Of a stretch of 64,000 bases of DNA, positions 33,937 through 42,925 are shown piece by piece. The stretch spans positions 81,283 through 145,282 of the forward strand of contig NZ_MLFP01000011.1 in the NCBI RefSeq assembly GCF_002095465.1. The letters are read 5' to 3'. The notes under the pieces are model-generated. The model saw only the letters and a program-made list of their open reading frames with translations, had not been told where the DNA came from and did no database searches. The stretch comes from Pantoea rodasii. Its GTDB lineage: Bacteria > Pseudomonadota > Gammaproteobacteria > Enterobacterales > Enterobacteriaceae. Positions within the stretch are counted from its first letter, which is position 1; every line of letters starts with the position of its first letter. The translations under genes were made by a program, and so were the position numbers.

Positions 33937-35112
33937 TTGAAAAAACGTACTCCCTTTTTACTGGCCTTAATGGTTTCTGTGCTTCCATTAAAAAGCATGG
34001 CGCAGACAGCGGCCGATCCGCTGCTGGCGTCCCAAATCGTTGATCGCTACGCCGAGCACATTTTTTACGGCAGCGGCGCAACCGGCATGGCACTGGTGGC
34101 GATTGATGGCAATCAGCGCGTATTTGCCAGCTTTGGCGACACCAGCCCCGGCAATAACGTGCGCCCTCAGCTCGATTCTGTGATTCGTATTGCCTCGCTG
34201 AGTAAATTAATGACCAGCGAAGTGATGGTCAAAATGGCAGAGCGCGGACAGATTCGCCTGGATGATCCGTTGAGCAAGTATGCTCCGGCTGGCGCGCGCG
34301 TCCCGAACTATAACGGCCAACCGATTCGCTTGATTAACCTTGCGACGCACACCGGCAGCCTGCCGCGCGAACAGCCAGGTGGCAAACCGCATCGCCCGGT
34401 GTTTGTCTGGCCGACCAAATCTGATCGCTGGCAGTGGCTGCAGGGCGCGCAGCTAAAAGCTACGCCGGGTACACAAGCGGCTTATTCCAACCTTGGCTTT
34501 GACCTGCTGGGCGATGCCCTGTCGAAAGCCGGAGGGTTGCCGTATCCCGCGCTGTTGCAGCAACTGGTAACGCGCCCACTCGGCATGAAAGACACGACCT
34601 TTACGCCATCGCCGGATCAGTGCCAACGCTTGATGATTCCTGAAAAAGGCGCCAGCCCGTGTAATAACACGCTCGCGGCAGTCGGCAGCGGTGGCGTCTA
34701 TTCGACGCCGGACGATATGGGACGCTGGATGCAGCAGTTCCTGAACTCGGCGGTCAATCACCGCACGCCTCAGGTCGATCGTTTGCAAACGCTGATTTAT
34801 CGCCGTGACCAGTTGACCAAAGTTGAAGGCATGGATGTGCCCGGCCGCGCCGATGCGTTGGGCATGGGTTGGGTGTATATGGGGCCCAAAGAGGGACGTC
34901 CGGGGATTATCGAGAAAACCGGCGGCGGCGGTGGCTTCATCACCTATATGGCAATGGTGCCGCAGCATAATGTTGGGGTGTTTGTGGTGGTGACGCGTTC
35001 ACCGCTGTCACGCTTCACACCCATGAGCGATGGCGTCAATAACCTGCTGGCAGAGCTGGTCGGCAATCAAAATGGCTCACCGATGATGATCAATGCCATA
35101 CCTTCCCCCTAA
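33937..35112 (+). CDS. ampH: D-alanyl-D-alanine carboxypeptidase/endopeptidase AmpH
   Basis: A 391-residue periplasmic class C-type penicillin-binding protein active on peptidoglycan cross-links. A signal peptide spans about residues 1-22 (ending SMA). The catalytic motifs are SLSK (Ser87), YSN near 181 and KTGGGG near 329. It starts at TTG (TTGAAAAAACGTACT). Sequence agreement with E. coli AmpH is strong, but in E. coli the gene lies elsewhere; here it is inserted between tktB and ypfG. Confidence 0.93.
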   Translation: MKKRTPFLLALMVSVLPLKSMAQTAADPLLASQIVDRYAEHIFYGSGATGMALVAIDGNQRVFASFGDTSPGNNVRPQLDSVIRIASLSKLMTSEVMVKMAERGQIRLDDPLSKYAPAGARVPNYNGQPIRLINLATHTGSLPREQPGGKPHRPVFVWPTKSDRWQWLQGAQLKATPGTQAAYSNLGFDLLGDALSKAGGLPYPALLQQLVTRPLGMKDTTFTPSPDQCQRLMIPEKGASPCNNTLAAVGSGGVYSTPDDMGRWMQQFLNSAVNHRTPQVDRLQTLIYRRDQLTKVEGMDVPGRADALGMGWVYMGPKEGRPGIIEKTGGGGGFITYMAMVPQHNVGVFVVVTRSPLSRFTPMSDGVNNLLAELVGNQNGSPMMINAIPSP

Positions 35113-35149
35113 ATAATTCGTGATGCAGAAAGGCGGCAATTGAATGAAT

Positions 35150-35181
35150 CCCCAGGAGCTTACATCAGTAAGTGACTGGGG
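35150..35181. terminator. Hairpin between convergent ampH and ypfG
   Basis: CCCCAG/CTGGGG and CTTAC/GTAAG pair around a 3x3 internal loop and an ATCA end loop. No long T run follows, so it may be a weak bidirectional end signal. Confidence 0.5.
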
Positions 35182-35215
35182 TGAATGAAAACAGCCAACG
35201 CATCTGCAGCGCGAA

Positions 35216-36262
35216 TTATGACGGGGGCTGGCTGACCCACAGGGTTGGCCAATCATCACTGCTGTGCCACGCATCACAGGTTTTCTCTTCTGCATACTCT
35301 GCCAGAACAAATTCATTACCGTCGTACTGCCAGCGCGTGGCGACGCCACAATCCCCCAGGCCGCGCCCTTTACTGAAGGTGTAAAGCAAGCCGCTGCTGG
35401 CATCGAACTCGGCATTCACCAATTCCAACTGATTATCGCTACGCGAGGGCGGCGTAAACGGCAAGGTGAGCGTGAGCCCGCGCGCAACGTAAGGCTGGGT
35501 GCGCGTCACCTCAAAAGCCAAATCAATTACGTTGTAGGCACCGGTTTCACAACTCACTAAGATCAACGCCTTACTGTCGGTGAGCGGCGCCACGCTCACC
35601 TCACGCCGCAGCGGATCCAGCGAACAGGTGTCGGTATTGATGCGCCAGCTGCCGTAATCAATCAATCCGGCAGTTTCTTCTTGCGTCAACGGCGCGGGCT
35701 GCGGCAATGGCGCGGGCAGTTGCGTTAGCGGCGGCGCTGGCGGGACATCCCACTGCACGCGATCGCCACGTTTCACCCACGCACTGGCCCCATTCACCCG
35801 GCCCTGAACTTCATCCATTAACAGCAGCGCCGCTTTCATGCCGCTCAGCAGAATGGTGGCTTTGGCCTGATAAGTGAGTTGCAGATTGTTGGCATCCAGC
35901 GTTTGCGAGAGGAATTCGTCGATGGCAATCGGGTTACTGGTAGCCAGATGATGCGGTTCCACTGTCCAGTGTTTGAGATCCGGCGTCAGGCGACGCTGAT
36001 CAAGTAACAGATTTTCTTTTAATGGCGCACCGGGCAACTCACCGCTGTACGCGCTGCCGTAGTCGATACGCAGCAGCGGGCGATCGTTAGCACCGGCATG
36101 GCGTGAGATCGTCATCACCAATCCGTTGTCACCCGGAAAGCTGCGTGCCACGCAAAAAGCCGCGTTGTTACAGGTGAGCTGCCAGTCAGAAAATGACTTT
36201 TGCAGTGGCTCTGCCTGAACGCACGCGACAAACATAAAGGGCAATAAAAGCAGCGACTTCAT
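35216..36262 (-). CDS. ypfG: DUF1176 family protein YpfG
   Basis: A 348-residue exported protein of the DUF1176 family: signal peptide MKSLLLLPFMFVACVQA, then SFSDWQLTCNNAAFCVARSF, with paired cysteines typical of a periplasmic protein. The start is set at the ATG at 36262, directly before the signal peptide; ATG codons at 36274 and 36313 are also open and cannot be excluded. The place between the talA-tktB side and nudK matches ypfG of E. coli. Function unknown. Confidence 0.85.
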   Translation of the reverse strand: MKSLLLLPFMFVACVQAEPLQKSFSDWQLTCNNAAFCVARSFPGDNGLVMTISRHAGANDRPLLRIDYGSAYSGELPGAPLKENLLLDQRRLTPDLKHWTVEPHHLATSNPIAIDEFLSQTLDANNLQLTYQAKATILLSGMKAALLLMDEVQGRVNGASAWVKRGDRVQWDVPPAPPLTQLPAPLPQPAPLTQEETAGLIDYGSWRINTDTCSLDPLRREVSVAPLTDSKALILVSCETGAYNVIDLAFEVTRTQPYVARGLTLTLPFTPPSRSDNQLELVNAEFDASSGLLYTFSKGRGLGDCGVATRWQYDGNEFVLAEYAEEKTCDAWHSSDDWPTLWVSQPPS

Positions 36263-36854
36263 CCAATAAGACATTAAAAAAAACGGTCCCCAAATTCCTT
36301 GAAAGGAAATCATAGCGTAACGGCAACGCTGCCAGCAGGCCGAAACTGTGAGCTGGCCCTAAAAGCGGTACTAACTGCTGAAAAAGCCGCCGCCTGATGG
36401 CGATCTGAGGCTGGATGATGCAATCACTCCATCATCCGTTTCGACCGAATTGCGCTCAATCGGATTCGTCGGACTGTGGAGTAATGATTATCTGAAAGCG
36501 TGTGGCCGGGTAAAACAGCTGTTCGATTGAAGTCCTGCCGTCGAGGATGGATTAGCTAAAAACAATTTAGCTAACTTCACAAAACGGTCAAATACACACA
36601 AACGGTCATAACCGGTCATGCTAAGGTGTTTTCATACGGTAATAATTGTTTGCTACCGATCCCCCGATTTAGCGCTAACACGCGTGTTTATGTGAACCAG
36701 ATCTCTATTAAATGAAAAAATGAGATCTCATTTACATAAAAATTCGACTTATATCACCCTAACGTGGCTGGGCAATTTGGTCACTGCGGACTCGTGCGCA
36801 GTCCACATTTTCCCGCTGCGGTATCCAGTACTTTATACCCATCGGAGGGCAGTC
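36263..36854. other. Regulatory region upstream of the sugar operon
   Basis: No gene is seen here; the frame of the regulator is open from 36720 but the part before 36855 does not look coding. Two copies of the palindrome TTAGCTAA (36552-36559 and 36567-36574) are 15 bp apart. Then follow three copies of CGGTCA (36585-36590, 36603-36608 and 36613-36618), the first two within AACGGTCA. Such clustered short repeats before a DeoR-type regulator gene are good operator candidates. Confidence 0.55.
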
Positions 36855-37685
36855 ATGTTGCCGATTGAAAGACAGCAGCGAATTATTGACGAACTAAATT
36901 TAAATGGTCGGGTTATTGTCGCTGAATTAGTCACGCTGTGTCAGGTTTCGCAAGAAACCATTCGTCGTGATTTAACTCAGCTGGAGAAACGTGGGCTATT
37001 ACAGCGCAGCCACGGTGGTGCAGTACCCGCAAAACGACAAGCCGCTAACATTCAGGGGAATACGAGGGGTGTTAACGAGTATGAGTTATCTTTCCGCCAG
37101 CGCATGAATGAACATGTAGATGCAAAAATGGCGATAGCCAAACGTGCACTCGATTTCATCAGCCCCGGCGATTGTATATTACTCGACAGCAGCACCACTT
37201 GCTGGTATCTAGCGCGACAGCTACCGGATATTGAATTAACGGTATTAACCAACTCTATCAGAATTGTACAAACCCTTGCGGCGCGCGGCAGTATCCGCAC
37301 CATCTGTCTGGGGGGAGAATATTCTGACCGTTATGAAGATTTCCACGGCGTGGTCGCTGAGCAGCCTTTACGGGAATTTCAGATTAATAAGATCTTTTTT
37401 TCCTGTAGCAGTTTAGGCAATGACGGTTATTTACGTGAAGGTAACGAAAACAACGCACATTTAAAACAACAGATGTTACTAGCAGCAGAAAGAAAACATC
37501 TGCTGCTGGATGCCAGTAAATTCCTGCGGCCCTCATTCGCGCGTATTTGTCATTATCGCGATGTGGACTTTCTCATCACTGACCAATTAAAAGACAAAGA
37601 GCTGGAACAAGAATTAGCCTGGAACGGCGTCAATATTATTGATTGCTCACAGCGCAACAATTCAATGCAGCTAATAAAAAATTAA
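36855..37685 (+). CDS. DeoR-family transcriptional regulator of the sugar operon
   Basis: A 276-residue regulator. The N-terminal DeoR helix-turn-helix is residues 5-60 (ERQQRIIDEL..VSQETIRRDLTQLEKRGLLQRSHGG). The C-terminal sugar-phosphate sensor domain has LDSSTTCWYLA near 115 and the LLLDASKF block near 217. The start is the ATG at 36855, preceded by GGAGGG. It is the first gene of the operon, 12 bases before the binding-protein gene. By analogy with the family, a phosphorylated sugar intermediate probably releases it from the operator repeats upstream. The exact ligand is unknown. Confidence 0.88.
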   Translation: MLPIERQQRIIDELNLNGRVIVAELVTLCQVSQETIRRDLTQLEKRGLLQRSHGGAVPAKRQAANIQGNTRGVNEYELSFRQRMNEHVDAKMAIAKRALDFISPGDCILLDSSTTCWYLARQLPDIELTVLTNSIRIVQTLAARGSIRTICLGGEYSDRYEDFHGVVAEQPLREFQINKIFFSCSSLGNDGYLREGNENNAHLKQQMLLAAERKHLLLDASKFLRPSFARICHYRDVDFLITDQLKDKELEQELAWNGVNIIDCSQRNNSMQLIKN

Positions 37686-37697
37686 TCCGGAGTCTTT

Positions 37698-38681
37698 ATG
37701 AAAAAACATCTTATCGCCTGTTCTCTGCTTGCCCTGTTTGCCGCTACTGGCGCGCACGCTGCTGACAAATTACGCATGGGCATCGTGGTGAAAATTGGCG
37801 GTATTCCGTGGTTCAACGCCATGGAAGCGGGCATCAAGAGTGAAGCAGCGAAACGCGGCATTGATGCATGGATGGTGGGCCCAACCGCCGCCGACCCGGC
37901 GCTGCAGGTGCGTGCGATTGAAGATTTGATTGCGCAGAAAGTCGACATCATCGGTGTAGTGCCGAATGACCCGAAAGTACTGGAGCCGGTGCTGAAACGT
38001 GCACGTGAAGCCGGTATTCAGGTTATTACCCACGAATCACCGGATCAAAAAGGCGCGAACTGGGACTTCGAACTGGTGGATGCCCCGACGCACGGCATCA
38101 ACCACATGAAAGCGCTGGCGAAGTGCATGCATGAAGAAGGCAAATACGCCATGTACGTCGGCAGCCTGACCGTGCCACTGCATCAACAATGGACCGATGC
38201 CGCCCTGAACTACCAGAAAGAACATTATCCAAAAATGCAGATGGTAACCGACAAGTTCGGCGTCGGTGAATCGCTGGATGACTCTATCCGTACCACCAAC
38301 GAGTTGATGTCCAAATACCCGGATCTGAAAGGCATTATGGCGTTCGGCTCACAGGGCCCAATTGGTGCCGGTCGCGCGGTGATGAACCGTAACAAGATTG
38401 ATCAGGTGTGCGTGATTGGCGCCTTCAGCCCAGGTCAGGGTGCTTCTCTGGTGCAGCGTGGTGCGATCAAAGGTGGCTACATCTGGAATCCGCAAACCGC
38501 GGGCGAAGTGTTCGTGCGTATCGCCGACATGATGCAGAAGAAAGAACCGATCACCGACGGTATGACCATCGACGGTCTGGGCAAAGTGAAAGTTGACGAG
38601 GCGACCCACACCATCCTCGGCAACAACACCGAAAGCCTGGATAAAGAAAACCTGCCAAAACTGGTGAAAATGGGGCTGTAA
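37698..38681 (+). CDS. Sugar ABC transporter periplasmic binding protein
   Basis: A 327-residue periplasmic binding protein of the ribose/LsrB-like class (cluster B). The signal peptide is residues 1-21 (ending TGAHA). The mature protein has two alternating alpha/beta lobes, with VQ..AIEDLIAQKVDIIGVVPND near 75-95 and the hinge region FGSQGPIGAGRAV near 215. The ligand is not obvious; binding-site residues differ from those I know for ribose or allose proteins. The stop overlaps the ATPase start by one base. Confidence 0.9.
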   Translation: MKKHLIACSLLALFAATGAHAADKLRMGIVVKIGGIPWFNAMEAGIKSEAAKRGIDAWMVGPTAADPALQVRAIEDLIAQKVDIIGVVPNDPKVLEPVLKRAREAGIQVITHESPDQKGANWDFELVDAPTHGINHMKALAKCMHEEGKYAMYVGSLTVPLHQQWTDAALNYQKEHYPKMQMVTDKFGVGESLDDSIRTTNELMSKYPDLKGIMAFGSQGPIGAGRAVMNRNKIDQVCVIGAFSPGQGASLVQRGAIKGGYIWNPQTAGEVFVRIADMMQKKEPITDGMTIDGLGKVKVDEATHTILGNNTESLDKENLPKLVKMGL

Positions 38682-40189
38682 TGATGAAAGAGGTGATCCC
38701 ACAGACGTTAATTGCGCTCGACAACCTGTCGAAAACATTTGGTGGCAACCGCGCACTGAGCGATATCTCGCTGAGCTTACTGGCGGGCGAAGTCCACTGC
38801 CTGGCTGGCACCAACGGCTGTGGCAAAAGCACCTTAATCAAAGTCATTTCCGGGGTACACGCCCCGGATAGCGGCAGTCGCATAGCCCTGGGCGATGGCC
38901 CGACCTTCCCGCGTCTGACCACCCGTCAGGCGCGTGATTTCGGTATCCAGGTGATTTATCAGGATCTGTCGCTGTTCCCGAATTTAAGCGTGGCCGAGAA
39001 CATCGCCTTTGAGCACAACCTCAATGGCCTGCTCGGCTGGCATCGTAAAGCCAAACTGCGCGAAACGGCGACCCGCATTATTGAAGAACTGAAGTTCGAT
39101 CTCGACCTGGATGAGAAAGTCTCGGCGCTGTCGATTGCCGCACGTCAGCAGGTGGCGATTTGCCGTGCGCTGGTCGCCGATGCACGACTGGTGATCATGG
39201 ACGAGCCCACCGCTTCTCTGACCCGTACCGAAGTGAACCAGCTGCTGCGCACCGTGCGCTATCTGAAAGACAAAAACATCTGCGTGGTGTTTGTCAGCCA
39301 TCGTCTGGATGAAGTGCTGGAGATTTCGGATCGCGTAACGGTGATCCGCGATGGGCGCAAGATGGGCTGCTGGCCCGCCAAAGACATGACGCCACATCAT
39401 CTGACTGAACTGATGACTGGGCTGAAGCTCGATTATCAACTCAAAGCGCCAACGCGCAATGCCGACCGCGCCATTCTCGAAGTCGAGAATCTGACGCGCG
39501 CCGGACAATATCATGACGTCAATTTCAAGCTGTATCAGGGCGAAGTGCTCGGCCTGTGTGGCCTGCTGGGTTCGGGTCGCACCGAGCTGGCGCTGTCACT
39601 GTTTGGCATGACCAAACCCGACAGCGGCAAAATCTGGCTCGACAGCAAACCAGTGCGCTTCCGTGGTCATGAAGATGCCATCAAAGCCGGCATCGGTTAT
39701 GTCTCTGAAGACCGCTTAACCCTGGGCCTGGTGCAGCAACAATCGGTGGCGGACAACATGGTGCTGCCGATCCTCGACAAGCTGCAAAACCGTTTTCATA
39801 TCATCGACGAATACCGAAAAAACAAGCTGATCCTGCAATGGATTCAGCAGCTCGGCGTGCGCGTGGCCGATCCCAATCTGGCGATCTCCACTCTTTCCGG
39901 CGGTAATCAGCAGAAGATCGTGCTGGCGAAATGGGTGCTGACCCAGCCGCGTATTTTGATTCTGGATTCCCCGACCGTGGGCGTGGATGTCGGTGCCAAA
40001 GCCAGCATCTATCAGCTGATCCACGAGCTGGCGAAAGAAGGTCTGTCGATCATTCTGATTTCCGATGAAGTGCCCGAGGTTTGGTACAACTGCGACCGCA
40101 TTCTGCACTTCCGTGATGGCACCGTTCATGCCGAATACCAACCCGATACCGTTGAGCAACAACAGCTGGCGGAGGTGATCAATGCCTGA
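38681..40189 (+). CDS. Sugar ABC transporter ATPase (two ABC domains)
   Basis: A 502-residue protein with two tandem ABC domains, as in RbsA/AlsA/LsrA. The N-terminal domain has a full Walker A (GTNGCGKST, near 46) and Walker B (LVIMDEPTASLT, near 171). The C-terminal domain has a degenerate Walker A (GLLGSGRTEL, near 293), but a good signature (LSGGNQQKIVLAKW) and LILDSPTVGVDVG. It overlaps the permease gene by 8 bases. It drives sugar import at the inner membrane. Confidence 0.93.
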   Translation: MMKEVIPQTLIALDNLSKTFGGNRALSDISLSLLAGEVHCLAGTNGCGKSTLIKVISGVHAPDSGSRIALGDGPTFPRLTTRQARDFGIQVIYQDLSLFPNLSVAENIAFEHNLNGLLGWHRKAKLRETATRIIEELKFDLDLDEKVSALSIAARQQVAICRALVADARLVIMDEPTASLTRTEVNQLLRTVRYLKDKNICVVFVSHRLDEVLEISDRVTVIRDGRKMGCWPAKDMTPHHLTELMTGLKLDYQLKAPTRNADRAILEVENLTRAGQYHDVNFKLYQGEVLGLCGLLGSGRTELALSLFGMTKPDSGKIWLDSKPVRFRGHEDAIKAGIGYVSEDRLTLGLVQQQSVADNMVLPILDKLQNRFHIIDEYRKNKLILQWIQQLGVRVADPNLAISTLSGGNQQKIVLAKWVLTQPRILILDSPTVGVDVGAKASIYQLIHELAKEGLSIILISDEVPEVWYNCDRILHFRDGTVHAEYQPDTVEQQQLAEVINA

Positions 40190-41170
40190 TTTTTCTCGTT
40201 TACGCCCGCACTCCAGTCAAGGCTGGCTGGCATGGGTGCTGCTGGCTTTCATCCTGTTCTTCTCGGTGGCCAGCGACCAATTCCTCTCCGTGCAAAACCT
40301 GCTGGACCTGGCAGAAAGCTACGCGGTGACCGGCATCTTTGCGCTGGGCCTGTTCGTGGTGCTGGTGACCGGCGGGATCGATATCTCCTTTGCCGCGGTG
40401 GCGTCGGTGGTGCAATACCTGATCGCTTCGCTGTTTGTGCAGTTCCAGTTTGATAACGCTGCCTTGAGCATTCTGCTGGCGATTGCCTGCGGTACCGCTT
40501 TCGGCGTGGTCAATGCGCTGCTGATTACCTCACTGCGCGTGGTGTCGATCATCATCACCATCAGTATGCAGTCGCTGCTGTTTGGTCTGCTGATGTGGGT
40601 GACCGGCGGTAAGAGCCTGTATTCCCTGCCGGACTGGTGGATCACGCTGCGCAGCGTGCTGCCCTTCTCCTGGCAAGGCAACAGCTTCCAGATTGGCCTG
40701 CCGCTAATCACCATGCTGGTGATTGCCGGACTGACCGCGCTGCTGCTCAACAAAACCAACCTCGGCCGCCAGCTGTATGCGGTGGGCGGCGATGCGGAAT
40801 CGGCACGTCGTATCGGGATTCGCGTCGGTCTGATTCATGTCTTCGCTTACGGCTGGCTCGGTGCGATGGCGGCGATTGGCGGGCTGGTACAGGTGTATCG
40901 CATGGGTGAAGTGGTGCCGAATGCGTTAGTCGGCGGCGAGCTGGATGTGCTGGCGGCCACGGTACTCGGCGGTGCCAGCCTGATGGGCGGTAAAGGCACG
41001 GTGAGCGGCACACTGATGGGCGTGTTCCTGATCGCCATCCTGAAGAACGGCCTCAACCTGATTGGCGTCTCCAACTACTTCATGAACATCGTGGTAGGCG
41101 CCGTGATCATGGTGGCGATTGCCGTCACTCACTACAAAAACGTAAAGAAACTGACGTCAGTTTCGTCTGA
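40182..41170 (+). CDS. Sugar ABC transporter permease 1 (end restored by adding one base)
   Basis: In the given sequence this frame runs without a stop into the next permease, giving a 683-residue fusion ending at 42233. If one A is added to the run AAAAA at 41136-41140, this protein ends KKRKETDVSFV at the TGA at 41168-41170. It then has 329 residues, the normal size for a single RbsC/LsrC-type permease, with about eight to ten hydrophobic segments and the coupling-loop region ESARRIGIRVG near 207. A ribosome-binding site and ATG for the second permease follow at once. I therefore judge the fusion to be a sequence error. Confidence 0.75.
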
Positions 41171-41183
41171 CAGAGGCATTCAC

Positions 41184-42233
41184 ATGAAATCACTCTCTGC
41201 TCTGCGTCCGGACGGCACCAATATCGGCCTGATGCTATTGATTGCGCTGGCACTCGCGATATTCACCATCATGCTGCCGGGCCGCTTTATGACCGACTCG
41301 ACCTTTATGAGCATGGCGTTCCAGCTGCCGGAACTCGGCTTACTGACGCTGGCGATGTTTATCGCCATCCTCAGCGGCGGCCTGAACCTGGCGATTATCG
41401 CCACCGCCAACCTGACCGCACTCTTTATCGCCTGGACCTTGATGAGCGCCCTGCCCGCTGATGCCGGTACCGGTCAGCAACTGCTGTGGCTGTTTATCGC
41501 CATCGTCGGCGCGATGCTGATTGCTGCGGTGATCGGCGTGATCACCGGCGTGATGGTGACGCGAATTGGCGCGCACCCGATTTTGGTGACGCTGGCGACC
41601 ATGATGACGCTGAACGGCATCGGTATCTGGCTGACCAAAGGCGCGGCGGTCAGCGGCATGCCTTCAGTGGTGCAGGCGCTCGGCTCCAACACGCTGCTGG
41701 GGATGCCGCTGCCGCTGTGGGTATTCCTGATTGCCGCCGCGCTGCTGGCGCTGTTCCTCGGCAAAACCCGCGCCGGCAAATGCATCTACATGGGCGGCAG
41801 CAACATTAATGCCACCTGGTTTAGCGGTATCAATACCCATCGCATGCTGGTGCTGGTGTATGTGATCTCCAGCCTGCTGTGCGTGTTGGCCGGATTGATC
41901 ATGATGGCGCGCTTTAACTCAGCGCGAATGGGCTACGGCGATGCGTATCTGCTGCTCACCGTACTAGCGATTATTCTCGGCGGCACCGACCCGAACGGCG
42001 GTTTCGGCCGCGTGACCGGTGTGGTGCTGGCGCTGATTGCGCTGCAAGTGCTCTCCACCGGTTTCAACCTGATGAACATCAGCCAGCACGTAAGCCTGGC
42101 GATGTGGGGCGCGGTACTGATTGTGGTGCTGGCCTTCAAACAATTTAAAGCCCGTTTTAATGAACACCGTGCCGTCAAGCTCAGCAGGTTAGCTGCGGCC
42201 CTTAACCCTCTGACAGAAAAGAAGGAAGTCTAA
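41184..42233 (+). CDS. Sugar ABC transporter permease 2
   Basis: A 349-residue inner-membrane permease of the RbsC/AraH/LsrD class with about ten hydrophobic segments (LGLLTLAMFIAILSGGLNLA is the family-type signature near residue 51). It starts at the ATG at 41184, preceded by AGAGG at 41172-41176. As sequenced it is joined in frame to the first permease. Two different permeases suggest a heterodimeric channel, as in the Lsr and rhamnose systems. Its stop codon overlaps the epimerase start (TAATG). Confidence 0.78.
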   Translation: MKSLSALRPDGTNIGLMLLIALALAIFTIMLPGRFMTDSTFMSMAFQLPELGLLTLAMFIAILSGGLNLAIIATANLTALFIAWTLMSALPADAGTGQQLLWLFIAIVGAMLIAAVIGVITGVMVTRIGAHPILVTLATMMTLNGIGIWLTKGAAVSGMPSVVQALGSNTLLGMPLPLWVFLIAAALLALFLGKTRAGKCIYMGGSNINATWFSGINTHRMLVLVYVISSLLCVLAGLIMMARFNSARMGYGDAYLLLTVLAIILGGTDPNGGFGRVTGVVLALIALQVLSTGFNLMNISQHVSLAMWGAVLIVVLAFKQFKARFNEHRAVKLSRLAAALNPLTEKKEV

Positions 42234-42925
42234 TGCGTATTCAAGTCTCCCCGTCGTTGATGTGTATGAATCTGATGGAGATCAAGCACCAGCTGGAAGT
42301 GCTGGATTCCCGCGCCGACTTCCTTCATATCGACATCATGGACGGCCACTTTGTGAAAAACATCACGCTGTCGCCGTTCTTCATTGAGCAGATTCGTCCG
42401 CACACCAAAGTGGCGCTGGATGTGCACTTGATGGTGGAACAGCCGACCGATTTCATTGATGCAATTGCCAAAGCGGGTGCCGATTACATTTGCCCGCACG
42501 CGGAAACCATCAACCGTGATGCGTTCCGTGTGATTAACCTGATTCGCAGCCACGGCAAGAAAGTCGGCGTGGTGCTGAACCCGGCCACACCGGTGTCGTT
42601 TATCCATCACTACATTCATCTGCTGGATAAAATCACCGTGATGACCGTGGATCCGGGCTATGCCGGTCAACCGTTCATCCCGGAAATGGTGGCGAAAGTG
42701 CAGGAGCTGAAAGCACTGAAGCAGCAGCATGGCCACAAATATCTGATTGAGATCGATGGCTCGTGCAACACCCGCACTTACAACACGCTGGTTGGTGCGG
42801 GTGCGGAAGTGCTGATCGTCGGCACCTCTGGCCTGTTCAACATCCATGACGATCTGGCAACGGCCTGGGACATGATGCGTGACAGCATTGATGAAGCTCA
42901 GGGTCTGGCGAAGGTATCCGCATGA
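42233..42925 (+). CDS. Ribulose-phosphate 3-epimerase family protein, AlsE-like
   Basis: A 230-residue TIM-barrel epimerase. It shares SPSLMCM, HIDIMDGHFV, HLMV, TVMTVDPGYAGQPFIPEM, EIDGSCN and VGTSGLFN with E. coli AlsE, which converts D-allulose 6-phosphate to D-fructose 6-phosphate. The metal-binding Asp/His residues of the family are present. In this operon it should epimerise the phosphorylated sugar at carbon 3 or an equivalent position to enter central metabolism. It overlaps the ROK kinase start by 4 bases. An AlsE-like role is likely, but the actual substrate is not proven. Confidence 0.85.
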   Translation: MRIQVSPSLMCMNLMEIKHQLEVLDSRADFLHIDIMDGHFVKNITLSPFFIEQIRPHTKVALDVHLMVEQPTDFIDAIAKAGADYICPHAETINRDAFRVINLIRSHGKKVGVVLNPATPVSFIHHYIHLLDKITVMTVDPGYAGQPFIPEMVAKVQELKALKQQHGHKYLIEIDGSCNTRTYNTLVGAGAEVLIVGTSGLFNIHDDLATAWDMMRDSIDEAQGLAKVSA

